The notes under the pieces are model-generated. The model saw nothing but the letters and a program-made list of their open reading frames with translations, made no database searches and had not been told where the DNA came from. The position numbers were made by a program, and so were the translations under genes. Below are positions 10,422-23,301 of a stretch of DNA of 64,000 nucleotides, one piece after another. Source of the stretch: Mya arenaria (lineage: Eukaryota > Mollusca > Bivalvia > Myida > Myidae); assembly GCF_026914265.1 (NCBI RefSeq), contig NC_069135.1, positions 35,721,756 through 35,785,755 of the forward strand, in the 5' to 3' direction. The stretch's first letter is position 1. Each line of letters starts with the position of its first letter.

Positions 10422-13400
10422 GTAAGTGGATATTGTTTTATTACAGTTCAGATATATCTATATACCATTTTATACCAAAAGTTTATGCAACTATCATTTG
10501 ATTATTATATAAAAAGTTTTGGGTATTAAGATAGAAAATACGAGTTTTACACCTGAATTGAATCTTGTTTGGCCACAACTCAGATATTATTATATACCAT
10601 TTATACCAATAGTTTATGCAAGTAAAATTTGATTATTATATATGAAAGTTTTGGATATCAAGAAAGAAAATACGATTTTTAAAAACTTTAATTGCATCTG
10701 TTTTATCACAGTTCAAATATATATATTAAAGTTTTTAAAAATCGTATTTTCTTTCTTGATATATTTATATATACCAACAGATTATGCAACAATAATTTGA
10801 TTATTAAAAGTTTTGGGTATTAAGAAAGTAAATGCGATTTTAACACCTGAATTTTAACCCACATTCTTGTATTTGTGATAAGGAAAGAGAAAGATATTTT
10901 TTGTTCATATTGTTGATTAAATGATTTTAAAAAGAAGGACATGGGAGAGTTGTAACAGGGAAAGATCTGGTTGGCCATTTTTGCACTGAGCTTGAGATGA
11001 AGTTCAACGGCTACAACATGTGCATTTTTTACGTTGTGCAGGGTAATTGGATAATTGATTTTCGATTAGGAACATGGAATCTTATCGTTTCAAATACTGA
11101 CATGTATTCCTCTAATTTCATTAGTTTCAAATTACTTTAAATTATGTTACGAACTACTTTCCATTTTAATCTAATAAAAAAATCGACACTCGCAGAATAA
11201 AAAAAATATATTGCAGTTTGAATGATGTGTGCATTTTCTTGTTCTATTTTCCATTCGAATGCTATCAGATATGCTTACCTCCCATAGATTACTGTGCAAA
11301 TATAGACTCTGGAACAAAAAGAAACTCTACCGAAGAATTACAGAGCACTTTTGAATTGTCGCGTAATCAAAAACCTGTAAGAGGAAAATCAACAAAACCT
11401 CCAATAACGCTTACTGTATAAGAGGCAACGTAAATACAAGTTATCATTGTTAAAGTTTTATTTAATCCCCTGTGGATCGAAAATACAATCGTATATTGCC
11501 AAGATAAGTAGTGGAGATCTGTCAATAGAAATGAAATGTTTAACCTCTGATCGTATTTATATGTCTGTACGAATGTTTTCATAGGATTAACGTTGACAAC
11601 TGGACGACATACGACGACACGAAAACAAAACAATGATTAAAGTCTCTGATTCGGTATTATTGCGGGGTAATCACATATGCATGTCATATGAAATAAAATA
11701 AACACAAAGAAAATTAACCATGACTGTATACAATAGTGTATATAATAGTGGTCAGGAATGGGTACTGTTCAGGATTAGATTTGTCTAGTGGTATAAGTGT
11801 CCTCACACCCTTTCTTCTCATGGTTTCTCCCCAGGAAGAGGACCCGAGAGAGATTTAAACCAGTATTCAACTATCGTCCCAAACGAGCTAAAACAAACTA
11901 GTATATACCATTTTGTTCATTTATTTTTGTTCATATATATATATATATATATATCTGCAGCTGCACTCTCACAGATTGACGATTTTGACACTTTTTTAGT
12001 TTTTGTCTCAGAATCAGCTAATTTTAGCATCATTTGTCATTTTAGACAACTCGTAATATAACAGATAACTCATACTTTAACAGATCTGAATTGTTTTGAA
12101 AACTTCGAAAAATGCACTTATTTTAAACAGCTAGTAACGCTTTTAGCTATAAAGCATATTTTTTCTAAGACAAATATGAAGCACTGCGATCTAAACTTTT
12201 GTCAGCAGTCTTGTACCATTGGTTTCGAGGCAAATATGCAAAATTTGGCTCATTCCAAGACAAATAAATTAAAGAAAAATGTCAAAACGGGCAATCTTAG
12301 TGAGCGCAGCTTTAACAGTTTAGCGTTATTGCTGGTGAGAAAAATCAAAGTAATCTAACTTTTATATCACATATTTGCTCTGGAAATGAGTATGTATCTT
12401 TCCATTTATTAATTCATATAATACTTTAACTATGTTTGCTAAAATATTCTAAAGTTAAGCCATTTCTTAGATGCGATTGTATGTTAACTACTTAATGGGC
12501 GTCAAAAGGGTATTTTTAAATTTGTCTAACCATTTAACTCTCATATTATCACAGCAAAAGCATATAGGCATTTTACAGGATGTAATTATAAAAAGATACA
12601 AATGCTTTTAATCGTCATTGTGGGAAACGTTAATATGAAATTGCACACTATTATAGCTTTCAGTAGTAGTTGTTAACCCCATGTAAATATTTTATCATCG
12701 AACATAAGCACATCTAATTTGGTGGTACATAAGTAAATAGGAATCATTACCAGGGGCGCATCCAAGAATTGACGTTAGAGATCGAAAGTATGTCATAAAC
12801 TGTTTTCATGGGGGATTCGGGTTTTCACTCTCAAAAATTAAGAAAATTTTAACAATAACATTATCTGGTCGGAAATTGTGCATTTTGAGCGTATATTTTT
12901 TTCTCCCATATTGAAATATAAAGTAAACTTGGACGGTTTTAGGGGGAGGGGGAGGGTGGCTGGCCCTCTCTCTATATCCGCTTGTGATTACGTTGTAATG
13001 TGTGTGGTTAACATTTCCGTGTAATAGCATCAATGGCAAGCATAATCGTTATTTTAAGTATATTCCTAAATGCACTTTTTACAATGTTTGCTGTATACAC
13101 TGGTGCACGTTAAAGAACCAGGATAGCTCTAAACACGGTTATACTATGTCTGTGCACAATGCTCCAAAAACATAAAATGAATAAGTTAACAACCTTATCG
13201 GAGCACTCGCAGAATGCATGGAATGGGCCAGACCCGAGCGCGGGTATAAATAAGCGTTCACACCACTAGGTCAAAAAAGTTCTCTGTTTCCACTTACACC
13301 GCCAAAATAAATAAATAAATAAATAAAAATAATAAAATAGAGTAGGTAGGTAGGCATAACTTTTTTATTTTTTAAACCGGGATTCTGTATCAAGCCGCCC

Positions 13401-16400
13401 TATATCAGTGTATATTACTATTGTTGAAACTATTGTGTTTGCTCGAATTCGCTTAGCTCGAACTGGATGTCAAGGACCGATTTCTCTATACTGAATGTAA
13501 GCATTCCCGCTTTGCTCGAATTTTTTGAGGCTCGATGTATTTTCGCTTGTCCCCAAGAGTTCGAGCCAACGGGGTTCGACTGTAAATATAAAATGGTCAA
13601 ATTTTAACATGTTCACTCAGACAATGCACACATTACAGTGGTTACAAAAAAAATAACGGCTCAAAAAGTGTAGGGACGGGAGGAATAAATAGGGTCGGCA
13701 ACAGGCAATTTTCTAACGATGAAAAAGTTGTTGATGTTTTTGCTATTTTACTGATTTGATGGAAGAAAAGAAATAACGCATTTTTACCTCAAGTGTATAT
13801 TTGAGGATCTGAAATGTCTTAAACATATTGCTTTATAGCATTACCACAGCAAGTCTTGCTTTGGCCGGATAATTTCAAATACACATTAATTATAATAGCA
13901 GCATGTATGTTTGATCAAAGCTCTACTATAATACCAATCTAATCGTAAACTCGGTTATTATAGTTTAAAACATGAGCACTTTCATCGCAGACTAAACAAA
14001 CATCGCGAACAATGGATTAAGGACACTAGATTAAAGATTATTTCAGCAAGTTATGGCCGATATCCATTCTAACATACAGATATTTAAATCCCAAACATAA
14101 AGGTGACATTAATCTCCGGTGACATATAATAGATATATTGAATTTATTGAATTTAATTGATACCGGGTTACGACTTCTACAACTCTCACTATTCCTTTTT
14201 ATTTATCAAAAAAACTTCTCTTTGATAGCTTGCCAAATGTTATAAGCGCAGCGATTGTGGAATTTATCCTATAGGGGTAACCTTTCAAAATGTATGTCTT
14301 GTCCTATTTGATATATACAAATTGAAACTAAAGACCCAGTCTTATTATTCATTTAATACAACCGACGAAGATCTTATTTAAAGTTTGCTTAACAAACAGA
14401 TATCTGACTACCCCATAATATCAATTATCTTAAATCAAAAGGTGTTAAAATGTTAAGGTTTAATTAGTCCTTCTATGAAACATGGCGCTTATAGTTTAAT
14501 GAAGATTTAAGCTAAGTTACATCAATTTATTATTTTGTAAATTAAGTGCAATATTTACGTAAAATTTCTTGGCTTATTTGGTTTGGAGTTATATAAGCAT
14601 TGAAAGACAAAATGACTCTTACATACGAGGACATGAAAAGGCAAGTTATGTGTGTTGCTATGTATAAGTTATCTGATAAAGTGCTTGGCATCTGTACTCC
14701 CTGGTATAATTGTTGGACATGCCATTTTTAAGTATTTGAGTGTATACTAATTTATTTTAGCTGGATTGTGACGAAATCTGATAGATTATAGAATCACTTA
14801 TAGTCCAAATCGAGGGGTGAAAGCGAAAAGGTTCTATCTGCTTCTTTATTTAATGTCACTTAGAACCTTTTCGCTTTCAACCCTCGAAATAGTCCTGGCA
14901 AGAACCGAGTACTGGTGTACTTTTTGAGAGGTCATGAGAAAGTACCCCTAGTGGGGATCGAACCCACGACGTCTTTGGGTGAGAGGCGGGCACCAATACC
15001 ACTTGGCCACTCTCATCCGTTAACACCCCCCCCCCCAAAAAAAAACAACAAAAAAAAACACAAAAAACAAAACAATTAAAAATTTTCGATTAAAAAAAAG
15101 CTGATGCACTTCGCCATCTGAAACCTTTTTTTAACAAAAACCCTTTTTTATAAGTAAATTAAAATTAAAACTCTTCTTCAATATTCATATTTTATTTACA
15201 AAGTTGACTTTCAAAATAACCGTTTTGTTTTTGCTTCGAATTGACGTCAAGTAATCAATGACGTTATAAATTCAGTGACGTCACCATTGTTATTGTCAAG
15301 GCAACTTCTTCTAAGTCTGTTCAGTTATTATTATTGACCTACATTTTGACTGCCAGTTCTCTGCTGTATATAAGACTCTTTAAGTTGCAAGTCAAGTTCT
15401 TTTAAGGTGGGTATTTAATCTTTCATTTCAGAAAAATCGTTTACAAATACTTCTAAACGTTATTAAAAAAACAGCAGTTTATAAATCGTATCGATATTAT
15501 ATAGTATATGATATAAATAAGAGAAAAAATTGTTTATTTTTATAGTTATATCCGAAAAAAAGAACTTCATATTTTAATTATATTTCAATTATTGCAAAAT
15601 AAGTACATAAGATACAAATAAATACTTTTTTTCAGAATGAGGATACATGTATCATCCATGTAGTTATACTAGTAGAAAATACCCATAATGAACACCTTAT
15701 TTTATACCTATTATATTCATGATACGAACACTTAGCATTGTCTCTATAACTGGCAGATAACACTATCGCGTCGATCGAATTGATCAAACCAGTTCTTTAA
15801 TGCGCATGTAGATCCGATATATGCTCTCCAAAAACGTATTTGTATATAGAGAAATTATTCTCCAGGTTTTAAATAAATTTGCTGTCATTGCCGGTAATTG
15901 AAATCAATTTCCATTCACATAGTTCAATAAAAATTGTGTTCTATCTTTATGCACATTTTTTTTTCTTTGATTCTATAATTATTTTTCCATGGTGCATATT
16001 GCAAATTGCTTGTGCGAAATCTGGTTGGATTTTGTGCCCAGGATAAAAGTCTCCATTTATGAACAAGTTTGATCTTCCTGAAACCACTTTCAAGAGAAGT
16101 AATTACACAATGTAATGCGGAATTTGAATCTATTTTCTGTTTGCAGAATGACCTTCTGGTCCCGCTATGACCCTGTCGCCCAGCCTCGGCGAAGCACTGA
16201 CCACTGGACTAAGATGAAACAGAGGGTATATACTGCTAGTTCTTGCATATGAGTTTCCTTAAATAACCATTTTATCACTATCATTGAGAAAAAAAAACTT
16301 GTTTTATAAACTAATACACAGCATATTACTGTACAACACTTTTTATTAAGTTAAAAAAACACAAGTCAGGCCTACTTTTACTGGAATCTGCAGATAACCA

Positions 16401-17576
16401 TTGGCTTTATAAAAGCCAACGCAAACTCTACCATAAATACTTGCCGCGGTGTCCGTTTTTCCAAAATGATCAGGCGCTGGTCGAACAACGGGATGAACAA
16501 CGTGGCCTTCCAAAGTGGACAACTTTACACCAAAGCAAATAACACAAGCGACCAATTCCAAGGTGAACACCGTAAACAAGTGACCAATTCCAAGGTGAAC
16601 ACCGTACACAAGCGACCAATTCTAAGATAGATACCATGACATCGGGACAACGCGGTCAATTCACCGATGGACTACGGAATCACACAAAGAATTCAAAGAT
16701 TGGCACCGGGACAAGGCGATCAGTTCTAAGGTGGACACGGGGACAACAAGTCCAATTCCAAGATGGACTCAGTGACATCGCTAACTATTCCAAAGTGGAC
16801 AAAGCGACCAATTGAAAGGCGGGCGCCGTGAAATCGCTGCCATTTCCAAGGTGGACACCGTAGATTCGACGACCAATTCTAACAACGGGGCCACTTACAT
16901 TGTAGTCACCGTGACGACGCGGCCAATTCAAAGGTGGTCAGCGTATCAATTCCAAAGTTGACACCGCAACACTGCTAACAATTCCAATTTGGCCACAGTG
17001 ACAGCGTGGACAATTTCAAGATGGACACCGGGACAATGCTAACAATTCCAAGGTTGTGCCCGTGACAACACTCCCAAGGTGTGGACTCCGTGACAACAAG
17101 GGACCAATTCCAAGTTTGACACCGTGACAAAGCGGCAAGTTCGCAGGGTTCAACCACTTAAAAACGAATCTTCATCATTTCTATAACAATGTTACATAAT
17201 AATTGTACTGCAGTATGTATTAAGGTGTTTAACGAAGCGTTTATTTTCAGGCTATCCAGTACCGATCCCTGGACAACCCGGACGGCATTGGAGCTCCTAT
17301 GTCCATGGGTAACAATACAGTCGATGGTTACGATGGTTTCTTCACATTAATCTAAACCATATTTTGCGTTACTCGTGCTTGTGCAAATGTATAACCTTTT
17401 ACGAAAAAGTTACTTTAAAAATCGAAATACAATCATCACACAAATGTCTATCATTCACTCACCAGCTCAACGTTTTGTGCTTAATTAACTATTTGCTTTA
17501 CTGTTCACGAAAACGTTTCACTGATTAAGGAACTGCCACATTGTAAAAGTAAGTTTGAACCAAAACACACACACAC

Positions 17577-17617
<41 letters not shown>

Positions 17618-20600
17618 AAGGTTCAGTCTTGAGCAAGCATGATGTACATGTATATGCATCCGTTCAGCTTAGCAAGTTTTACGATTCAAGACTTTTAAAG
17701 TATTTAGTTAAAAAAGCCTTTGTATTCCAACGCGAAAGTTCTAAGAACAGAAATGGTTTCAGGGGGCAACAATCAACAATGCTCGCCACTACCCACAAAT
17801 CAACATCTTGTGACTTTGTTGTCATTAATTCCGTTTTTAGAAGTCTATTTACAATTTTATAACCATAAAGTGAATTAATGTCACCATTCATTCATTTTTC
17901 CCATTTTTTTTCATGACAATATATCATAACGACAACGCAATACATTGTTAATTGAATAGTCAGGAAATTTTGTACAAACACATTTTCATATTCAAAAAGC
18001 ATTTCAACTTCACTCTTGAATAGTCCAACGCATATGGCAAATGACATATATGTATTACCCTTGCACAAAACTAAATGAAAACTGAAATTTGGAAACTGTC
18101 GAATGTTTGCCTTCCACAGCCAGTTTACAAGCATTGCACGTTTTGGATACTTGGTTAACTATAAATGGCGTGCAAAAACTTGAAACACAGTCATAACTTA
18201 AAGCGTTTATGATATTTAAATGAAACTTCGTATACAAATCACAATTACAATACACGCATGTGCAGAAAAGTCAATAACTCTGTCTTTGATAGTGATTGAG
18301 TTATGCCCCCTTTCAGATGAGCATTGGGTTCCGCTTGTGATGCTCTCATATACGTTTAAAGTGTTTTTGTTGCATTAATAAGTTCCATTATTTGCTTGTG
18401 TGTCAATATCATGATAAATACCTTTATATCGTTTAGAAACAATTTTATTACGTATCTATTTGGACAGTTGCACTTTCATCGATTTTGAATCGCCATCTAC
18501 TAATGTGCTCGCATCAATGATGTCTTTCTTCGCTTGTCTTCCGTCCGTTCGTTCTTCCGTCCGTATCATCAGTGTGCAGTGTGAAAGTGTTGTTTTCGGT
18601 ATAGCTGGTTGCAATGGTGGAGGTCCTATTGGTTGACCAAATCTTCACCGCGGATGACCCGGTCATTGCAGATCGCCAAAATTATGCACGAGGCGGATAC
18701 GGACGGACGAGCGAACTGAGCGACAAAACATTCGATGATCTGATTGCAGACGCGCTTCAGGGAGCCATGCCTGGCAGTTACATGTACACACGTCCCCGGA
18801 ACTCGGTGAGTAGGGAGTCGACCAGAAGCGCTTTCAACCAGAGGGCGAGGGATGGATTCAGATACTGGCTTATTGAAAGACCCAAACCTACCAGCTGTAA
18901 GTATCTCTTTTTTTAATTATTTTCTTGTGATCATATTGTGTTTGTTTTAAGCACTGTTCTCGAATCCATGGATTCAAATAAACTGTTTCACGTTTTATAT
19001 TAAGATTAGATTCAGTTTAAAGGTTGGTGTGAATGGCAACAAAACAAAATTTAAAAAAGCAAAATATTGTGCCTCAAAACTAGATGGAAAAAAATCAACC
19101 ACTTGTGCGTTGTGGAAGAAAACGTGATATGGTGACATAAAAATTCTAAGGCTGCTTTAAAGTCCATCTTTCATTCAACCTATTTTTTTCAAAAAATGCA
19201 AAAAAAAAACACACATAAGAACATTTATGTAAGCGACAGCTAGGACTATTTTTTACCATGTGTTTAAAGAACATTTTCAATGTATCTTAATCGCTCAAAT
19301 ATTTTGGTGTGGCCTTAAGATTCAGCGATTTCTTCAAGTAAATGCACACTTTCTAGTTTTACCGCGAGTCAAATCTTTGATAATGTGACTGATGTTTGTG
19401 GTTTGCTAGCTTCATAAAACACACAACTGTTTCATAATAGTGTGTTTTCTTTGGCTTTTAGATTAAACACACACCTGACCCCAGTTTCTTGGAATATCTT
19501 AAGTGCCTTATAACAGGATCAAACTCAGCACGCTTGATTGTGTAATTTTCTCTTTTTAAAGAGTTTTAAGGCTTTAAAAGGAAATAATATTTGAGATAAA
19601 AAAGATTAAATACTTTTTGTTTTATGAAATCGTGTTAAAGTAAGTAATTATGCTAAATGAAATAAGATACTTAAGTGAGTTACGCTTAAGAATTGCTGAG
19701 AAATTCGGGCCCGGTCTCGATTTCTCGAAACTTCTTAAGTCTCTTATATCATGATTAAGCAAAGCTCACTAGTTTTCATTTTCAATATTTTGCGTAATAT
19801 TTACTTCTTTAAGAGTTTTTATACTTTAGATGGGAATTAGCTTTATGATAATCACAATAAACCATTTTTCATTTATCAAAATTCAATTTAAGTATGTACT
19901 TTGGCTAATTGAAATAAGATACTTAAGCCTGTTAAGCTTAAGAAGTTTCCGAGAAATTGGGGCCCGCTTTTAAAGTTTCCACCCTTTCCTTCCTGTACAC
20001 GTTTGAATGTGCAATGTTTTCAGTTTGGAAATATTCTTTTGCCGACCCACGCCTAATGCCCCGGGCCCGAAGATTTATGCCGAAATAGGTAGCTTTATAT
20101 GTGCAAAATGAGCCAGCGTAGAAAGGGTGCCTTTTGTCTAGATGTTGTTTTACGTACCAGAAAGTTACATGCTGTTTGATTTGTCGGACAGATTTTTGAG
20201 TCAGCTTTATATACTTAAACATTAACCGGAAGTAGATATATTTTATTCCTCCAAATAGGAGAGCAAAAATTCTAAATCGTCCGACTTTTCAAAACAAAGT
20301 GAGTCATTGTAGATCTTTTCAGTAGATGCCTGTCTTTAATGCAAAGAGCCATGTTTTAATTTTTTCATGTTGCAGTAACTAACATGCGGCCAAAGGATTT
20401 CAAACGTTAAATGTTGTTGTTTGTTTATTCGATTCGCAAAAATGCATTTATAACCATTAAATCAAGGGTATCGATGCTAACAGTTCTGTTTCTATTGGAC
20501 AATGGTTAATACATTCAATGAAAAGTTTGACACAGGAAAGTGTTTTTTTCAGTGGCTTGGCGTACGTCCACGGATGTCTTTTGTGTCAAAGCTATATTTC

Positions 20601-21085
20601 ATTTCAATAACATTGCGTTTTCGTTTTTGTTTTAAACAGATTTGCTTTTGTAGTTTTGGTATCGTTTTCTAACATTTTATATCGTAATACGTCTATAGCA
20701 TAAACCGCTTCACATGCATGTGAAAAAAGAAATATATTTAGCTATCATATAACCATGCTCTTTCAGTTTAGATATTAGAAGTACTTATATATAAATAAGT
20801 AACGCGTTGGTAACTTTTTATAGGAAGCTATGCTCAGTATACTTATGATTCTATAAAATCATAAAATTAAACTTTGATATATAAATAATATTCGCACGAA
20901 TATCTATTGAGTATTGTTAGTATGGGTTTGTCTTCCAAATCAATTTATAAGTCACTATTCCTATCATCACTTTCTTAAAAAATATAAAGATATATTTGAT
21001 GCACGTGTATCTATTTTCAGTCGGGAAATACGGTATCGGGTCGTACAAGACAGTCCTTGGCGTGGGCAACGCACCCAGAAGTTAA
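10381..21085 (+). CDS. Small five-exon gene, product not recognised (151 or 155 residues)
   Basis: Coding exons: 10381-10421 (1a) or 14612-14640 (1b), then 16147-16225, 17251-17308, 18672-18896 and 21021-21085 ending in TAA. Phases agree at every junction and the total is a multiple of three with either first exon. Exon 2 contains TFWSRYDPVAQPRRSTDHW, exon 3 AIQYRSLDNPDGIG, exon 4 NYARGGYGRTSELSDKTF and MPGSYMYTRPR, and the last exon GKYGIGSYKTVLGVG. The protein is basic, rich in Tyr, Arg and Gly, with no signal peptide or membrane helix. Short Tyr/Arg-rich proteins with scattered GYG and YxxRP motifs include ciliary microtubule inner proteins, but that is only a guess. Exon 4 begins at an internal AG (CATTGCAG), chosen because earlier AGs give the wrong phase. 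A poly(A) signal follows at 21254. Confidence 0.8.
11785..11860 (+). repeat. SINE-like fragment
   Basis: TAGTGGTATAAGTGTCCTCA followed by CATGGTTTCTCCCCAGGAAG resembles the tRNA-like head and the TCTCTGGGTTCTCC-type core of the SINE copies at 34563 and 56193, in shortened form. A gene-free intron stretch follows. Confidence 0.35.
11957..12315. mobile_element. MITE family M1, copy 3 (intron)
   Basis: Begins CAGCTGCACTCTCACAGATT after an (AT)n run and ends GAGCGCAGCTTTAA. It is more diverged than copies 2 and 4 but shares the inner TTTTGTCAGCAGTCTTGTA segment. It lies in the intron between exons 1a and 1b of the plus-strand gene. Confidence 0.8.
12316..14611 (+). other. Intron sequence with scattered repeat relics
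   Basis: Between exons 1a and 1b. 12750-12985 resembles 55270-55570 (GTGCATTTTG near TAAAGTAAACTT, plus G-rich tracts). 13090-13130 holds CACTGGTGCACGTTAAAGAA, a string I associate with molluscan SINE-like repeats. 13430-13585 holds CGAATT/CTCGAAC motifs ending GAGCCAACGGGGTTCGACTG, typical of mariner or pogo-type element ends. An (AAAT)n tract lies near 13303-13325. No exon seen. Confidence 0.5.
14612..14640 (+). CDS. Alternative first exon 1b with possible GC donor
   Basis: ATG at 14612 gives MTLTYEDMK plus AG, followed directly by GCAAGT, the usual form of the rarer GC-AG donor. It ends in phase 2 like exon 1a, so joining to exon 2 gives AGA (Arg) and the same downstream frame. A has the -3 position. 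It would supply a different 10-residue N-terminus from a second promoter about 4.2 kb downstream of exon 1a. Confidence 0.5.
14811..15016 (-). mobile_element. tRNA-derived SINE (minus) with hairpin tail
   Basis: The minus strand from 15016 reads GAGAGTGGCCAAGTGG (box A-like) and later GTGGGTTCGATCCCCACTAG (T arm and box B), then a tail with AAAGTACACCAGTACT. The tail ends in a hairpin: 14811-14835 and 14862-14886 pair over 25 bp with a single mismatch (AGCGAAAAGGTTCT core). The tRNA-like head is closest to the Ser/Leu style but is not a functional tRNA. Confidence 0.7.
16470..17150 (+). repeat. Degenerate minisatellite around CCAATTCCAAGGTGGACACC
   Basis: Between exons 2 and 3 a loose unit of about 30-60 bp recurs some 15 times, each built from CAATTC, AAGGTGGACACCG and GTGACA pieces. 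Copies differ widely in spacing and sequence, so this is an old or variable array. It is much richer in G+C than its flanks. Confidence 0.7.
17565..17612. repeat. (CA)n microsatellite
   Basis: About 24 CA dinucleotides with one G interruption at 17581, in the intron after exon 3. Confidence 0.95.
19477..19967. mobile_element. Two adjoining MITEs of family M3
   Basis: 19477-19715 and about 19707-19967 each have inverted ends built from GGCCC, ATTTCTCGA and CTTAAG (GGGCCCGGTCTCGATTTCTC at the middle; GAGAAATTGGGGCCCGC at the right). They share the internal GAAATAAGATACTTAAG string. A third, inverted copy lies at 43196-43470. They sit in the intron between exons 4 and 5. Confidence 0.65.
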
Positions 21086-21253
21086 GCGTCAACGCAACAC
21101 AGACAATCGTTTTAGCAGTATTATAGATTTAAATATCATGACTCTTATTCTACAAAAAACTATGTTATAAATTGATTTTTTGATTTTAATGCCAAAGCAT
21201 ATATGTTTTGTTGTTGTTGTTGTTGTTTAGTCTTCTGTTCTAATGTGTATGTA

Positions 21254-21259
21254 AATAAA
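21254..21259 (+). terminator. Poly(A) signal AATAAA
   Basis: AATAAA lies 169 bp after the stop codon of the plus-strand small gene at 21085, followed by a T-rich stretch. It is the best candidate 3' end signal for that gene. Confidence 0.65.
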
Positions 21260-22219
21260 ACGTGTTTTTTTTTTAAATTAAATTAAATTCATGGTTTTAA
21301 AGGAAGGGTAACGGGACTTTCAGAAAAGCTCCTTGGCCAAATGTAATCAGTATTTGTTTTTTAATAAACGACAACTATTAACATGTTTTATTTTGATATC
21401 TTTGTGTCTGGTCCAAAAAGCTTATTACTGATAGCATTCCTCATAAAGATAAGAAGTATAGACATTTACTATTTTCGACTGCAATAAAAAAGGTGTATTT
21501 GACATAACAAACCCTGAATAAAATTGCAAAATTAAAAATGAAATGGTTCCAAAGAACTCAGAAAGTCGATTTGACGATTCCACAACTTCCTTTATGAAGG
21601 ACAACATCTGAGACCAGTTGCCGTCTGCTTTTGTGTTGTTGTTAGTAGTACCCCATTCCCCGCACTCGCATTGTTGCTGTTGTTTTAATTTGGAGGTATT
21701 TGTGCGAAGAAGAGGTGGCAAAGTGGTAAACAACGACTAAGCTGCTTGCAGGATGAAAAACCATTACTCGTGTTTCGAATGGTTCCCATGTTTTAACGTG
21801 TCCGATGTGGAGCATATATAGACGGGAGAGAAAAGTAGTACTGGATTTTCAAAGTTTCCGGTATTGCTCTCTGAAAGTTAAGGGACCACTAATTCACGTT
21901 TATATTGCCTCATGTGCTAAAAAAATAATTTCGGCAGGCTATTTCCAGGCCGACAGAGCGAGTATTGACCATTTTAAGCCATACATAGTCTTAAAATAAA
22001 GCCGTTAACACTTAAGAAATGTAAAAGTCTAGGTATGATCAAATTGAAAGTTAGAAACCCCTGAACTTTTGAACTTCACATTAGGAATCGTTGCTGTATA
22101 AATACCATTACCCCTTTTGGGAACACAGGGGTCATAATTGCTTTGCCAATAAGGGGGTTAACCGCTGCGTATAATTTTGAAGCGTTTGTGAAATGTCCGG
22201 ATTGATGGGTCCCTAGACT

Positions 22220-22720
22220 TACCGAAATACGATTATTTACCGAAAGACGGATAAAATTACCGAACTACGCATGAAAGTTACCGAAAGACGCCTTCTAATG
22301 CATTTATTTTTAAATACTCTTGTATATATAATGATTATACGCATTGTAGCCAAAAATTATAAAAAAAATATTCAAAAATAATGACTTTATTGACAAAAGA
22401 ATTTCCCTTTTTTAGTCAAATAGAGTTATCTCCCGTCATCAACCGAAATACGATTTATGGATATGGTTAAACTGGAGTAAACATGATAGAAATTTACCGA
22501 AAGACGCTTGCTATTGTATTTATTTTTAATATTCATATATATATTTGATGATTTTACACATTATTGCCAAAAACTATAAATTATATCTAGAAATAATGAG
22601 TTTTTTGACAAAAGAATTTCCTTTAAATATTTAGCCAATAAGAGTATTCTCCTGTTCTCAACCGAAATACGATTTATTGATATGTTTAAGGTGAAGTAAG
22701 AACATGACAAATATGTACAG
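22220..22720 (+). repeat. ~220-bp tandem repeat, about 2.3 copies
   Basis: ACCGAAATACGATTTAT-type starts occur near 22221, 22441 and 22661. Each unit repeats TTACCGAAAGACG, a conserved GACAAAAGAATTTCC and a TATAATGATT-type segment. Confidence 0.8.
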
Positions 22721-23301
22721 TTAACTTAATACTAAATTTTTATTTTATTTTTCATCATTTCTCTACATACATGACATATACATTTGATTAACATCGAACA
22801 TGGAAGGCTCCACAAAACATAAGTCATACACATAATAAAAATACATGAAATATTGAACGCTGCAAATACAAAATAAAATGATTACAACTTACAATATGTA
22901 TTTAAATCATTGACAAAGACATATACATGTTAATGACAAAAGCTATGGTAAATGTACATTGAAAATTCACCTTGTGTTACAAACAAATGTGTCAGACATA
23001 CAAACAATAAAATTGAGATTGAGTTATAAGAATATATTAATAATTACCTTCGAATGCACCATGCGTATATATGACCATGAAGAAAAGAAAGTTGTTGTTA
23101 CCTAAGTTCATATGTGCATGGCAAAAATGTTGCCCGAATTGAATTATGTTTCATTATTATGTGCATTATTTATTATTAACTATGTAGATATCTTCATCGT
23201 TGAAATCAAACAGTTAAAGTTAAAATACTTTATTTTTTATGGTTTTGCATGGTGCATTAGAAATAATAGCCTGCATTTCCAGTGTCTGCAATGTATTTGG
23301 A

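Noticed and set aside
18605-18671. Exon 4 of the small gene starting at 18605 or 18623
   Set aside because: Both acceptors give the wrong phase for the ATGG/GTAACA donor of exon 3; the acceptor before 18672 fits and keeps the frame.
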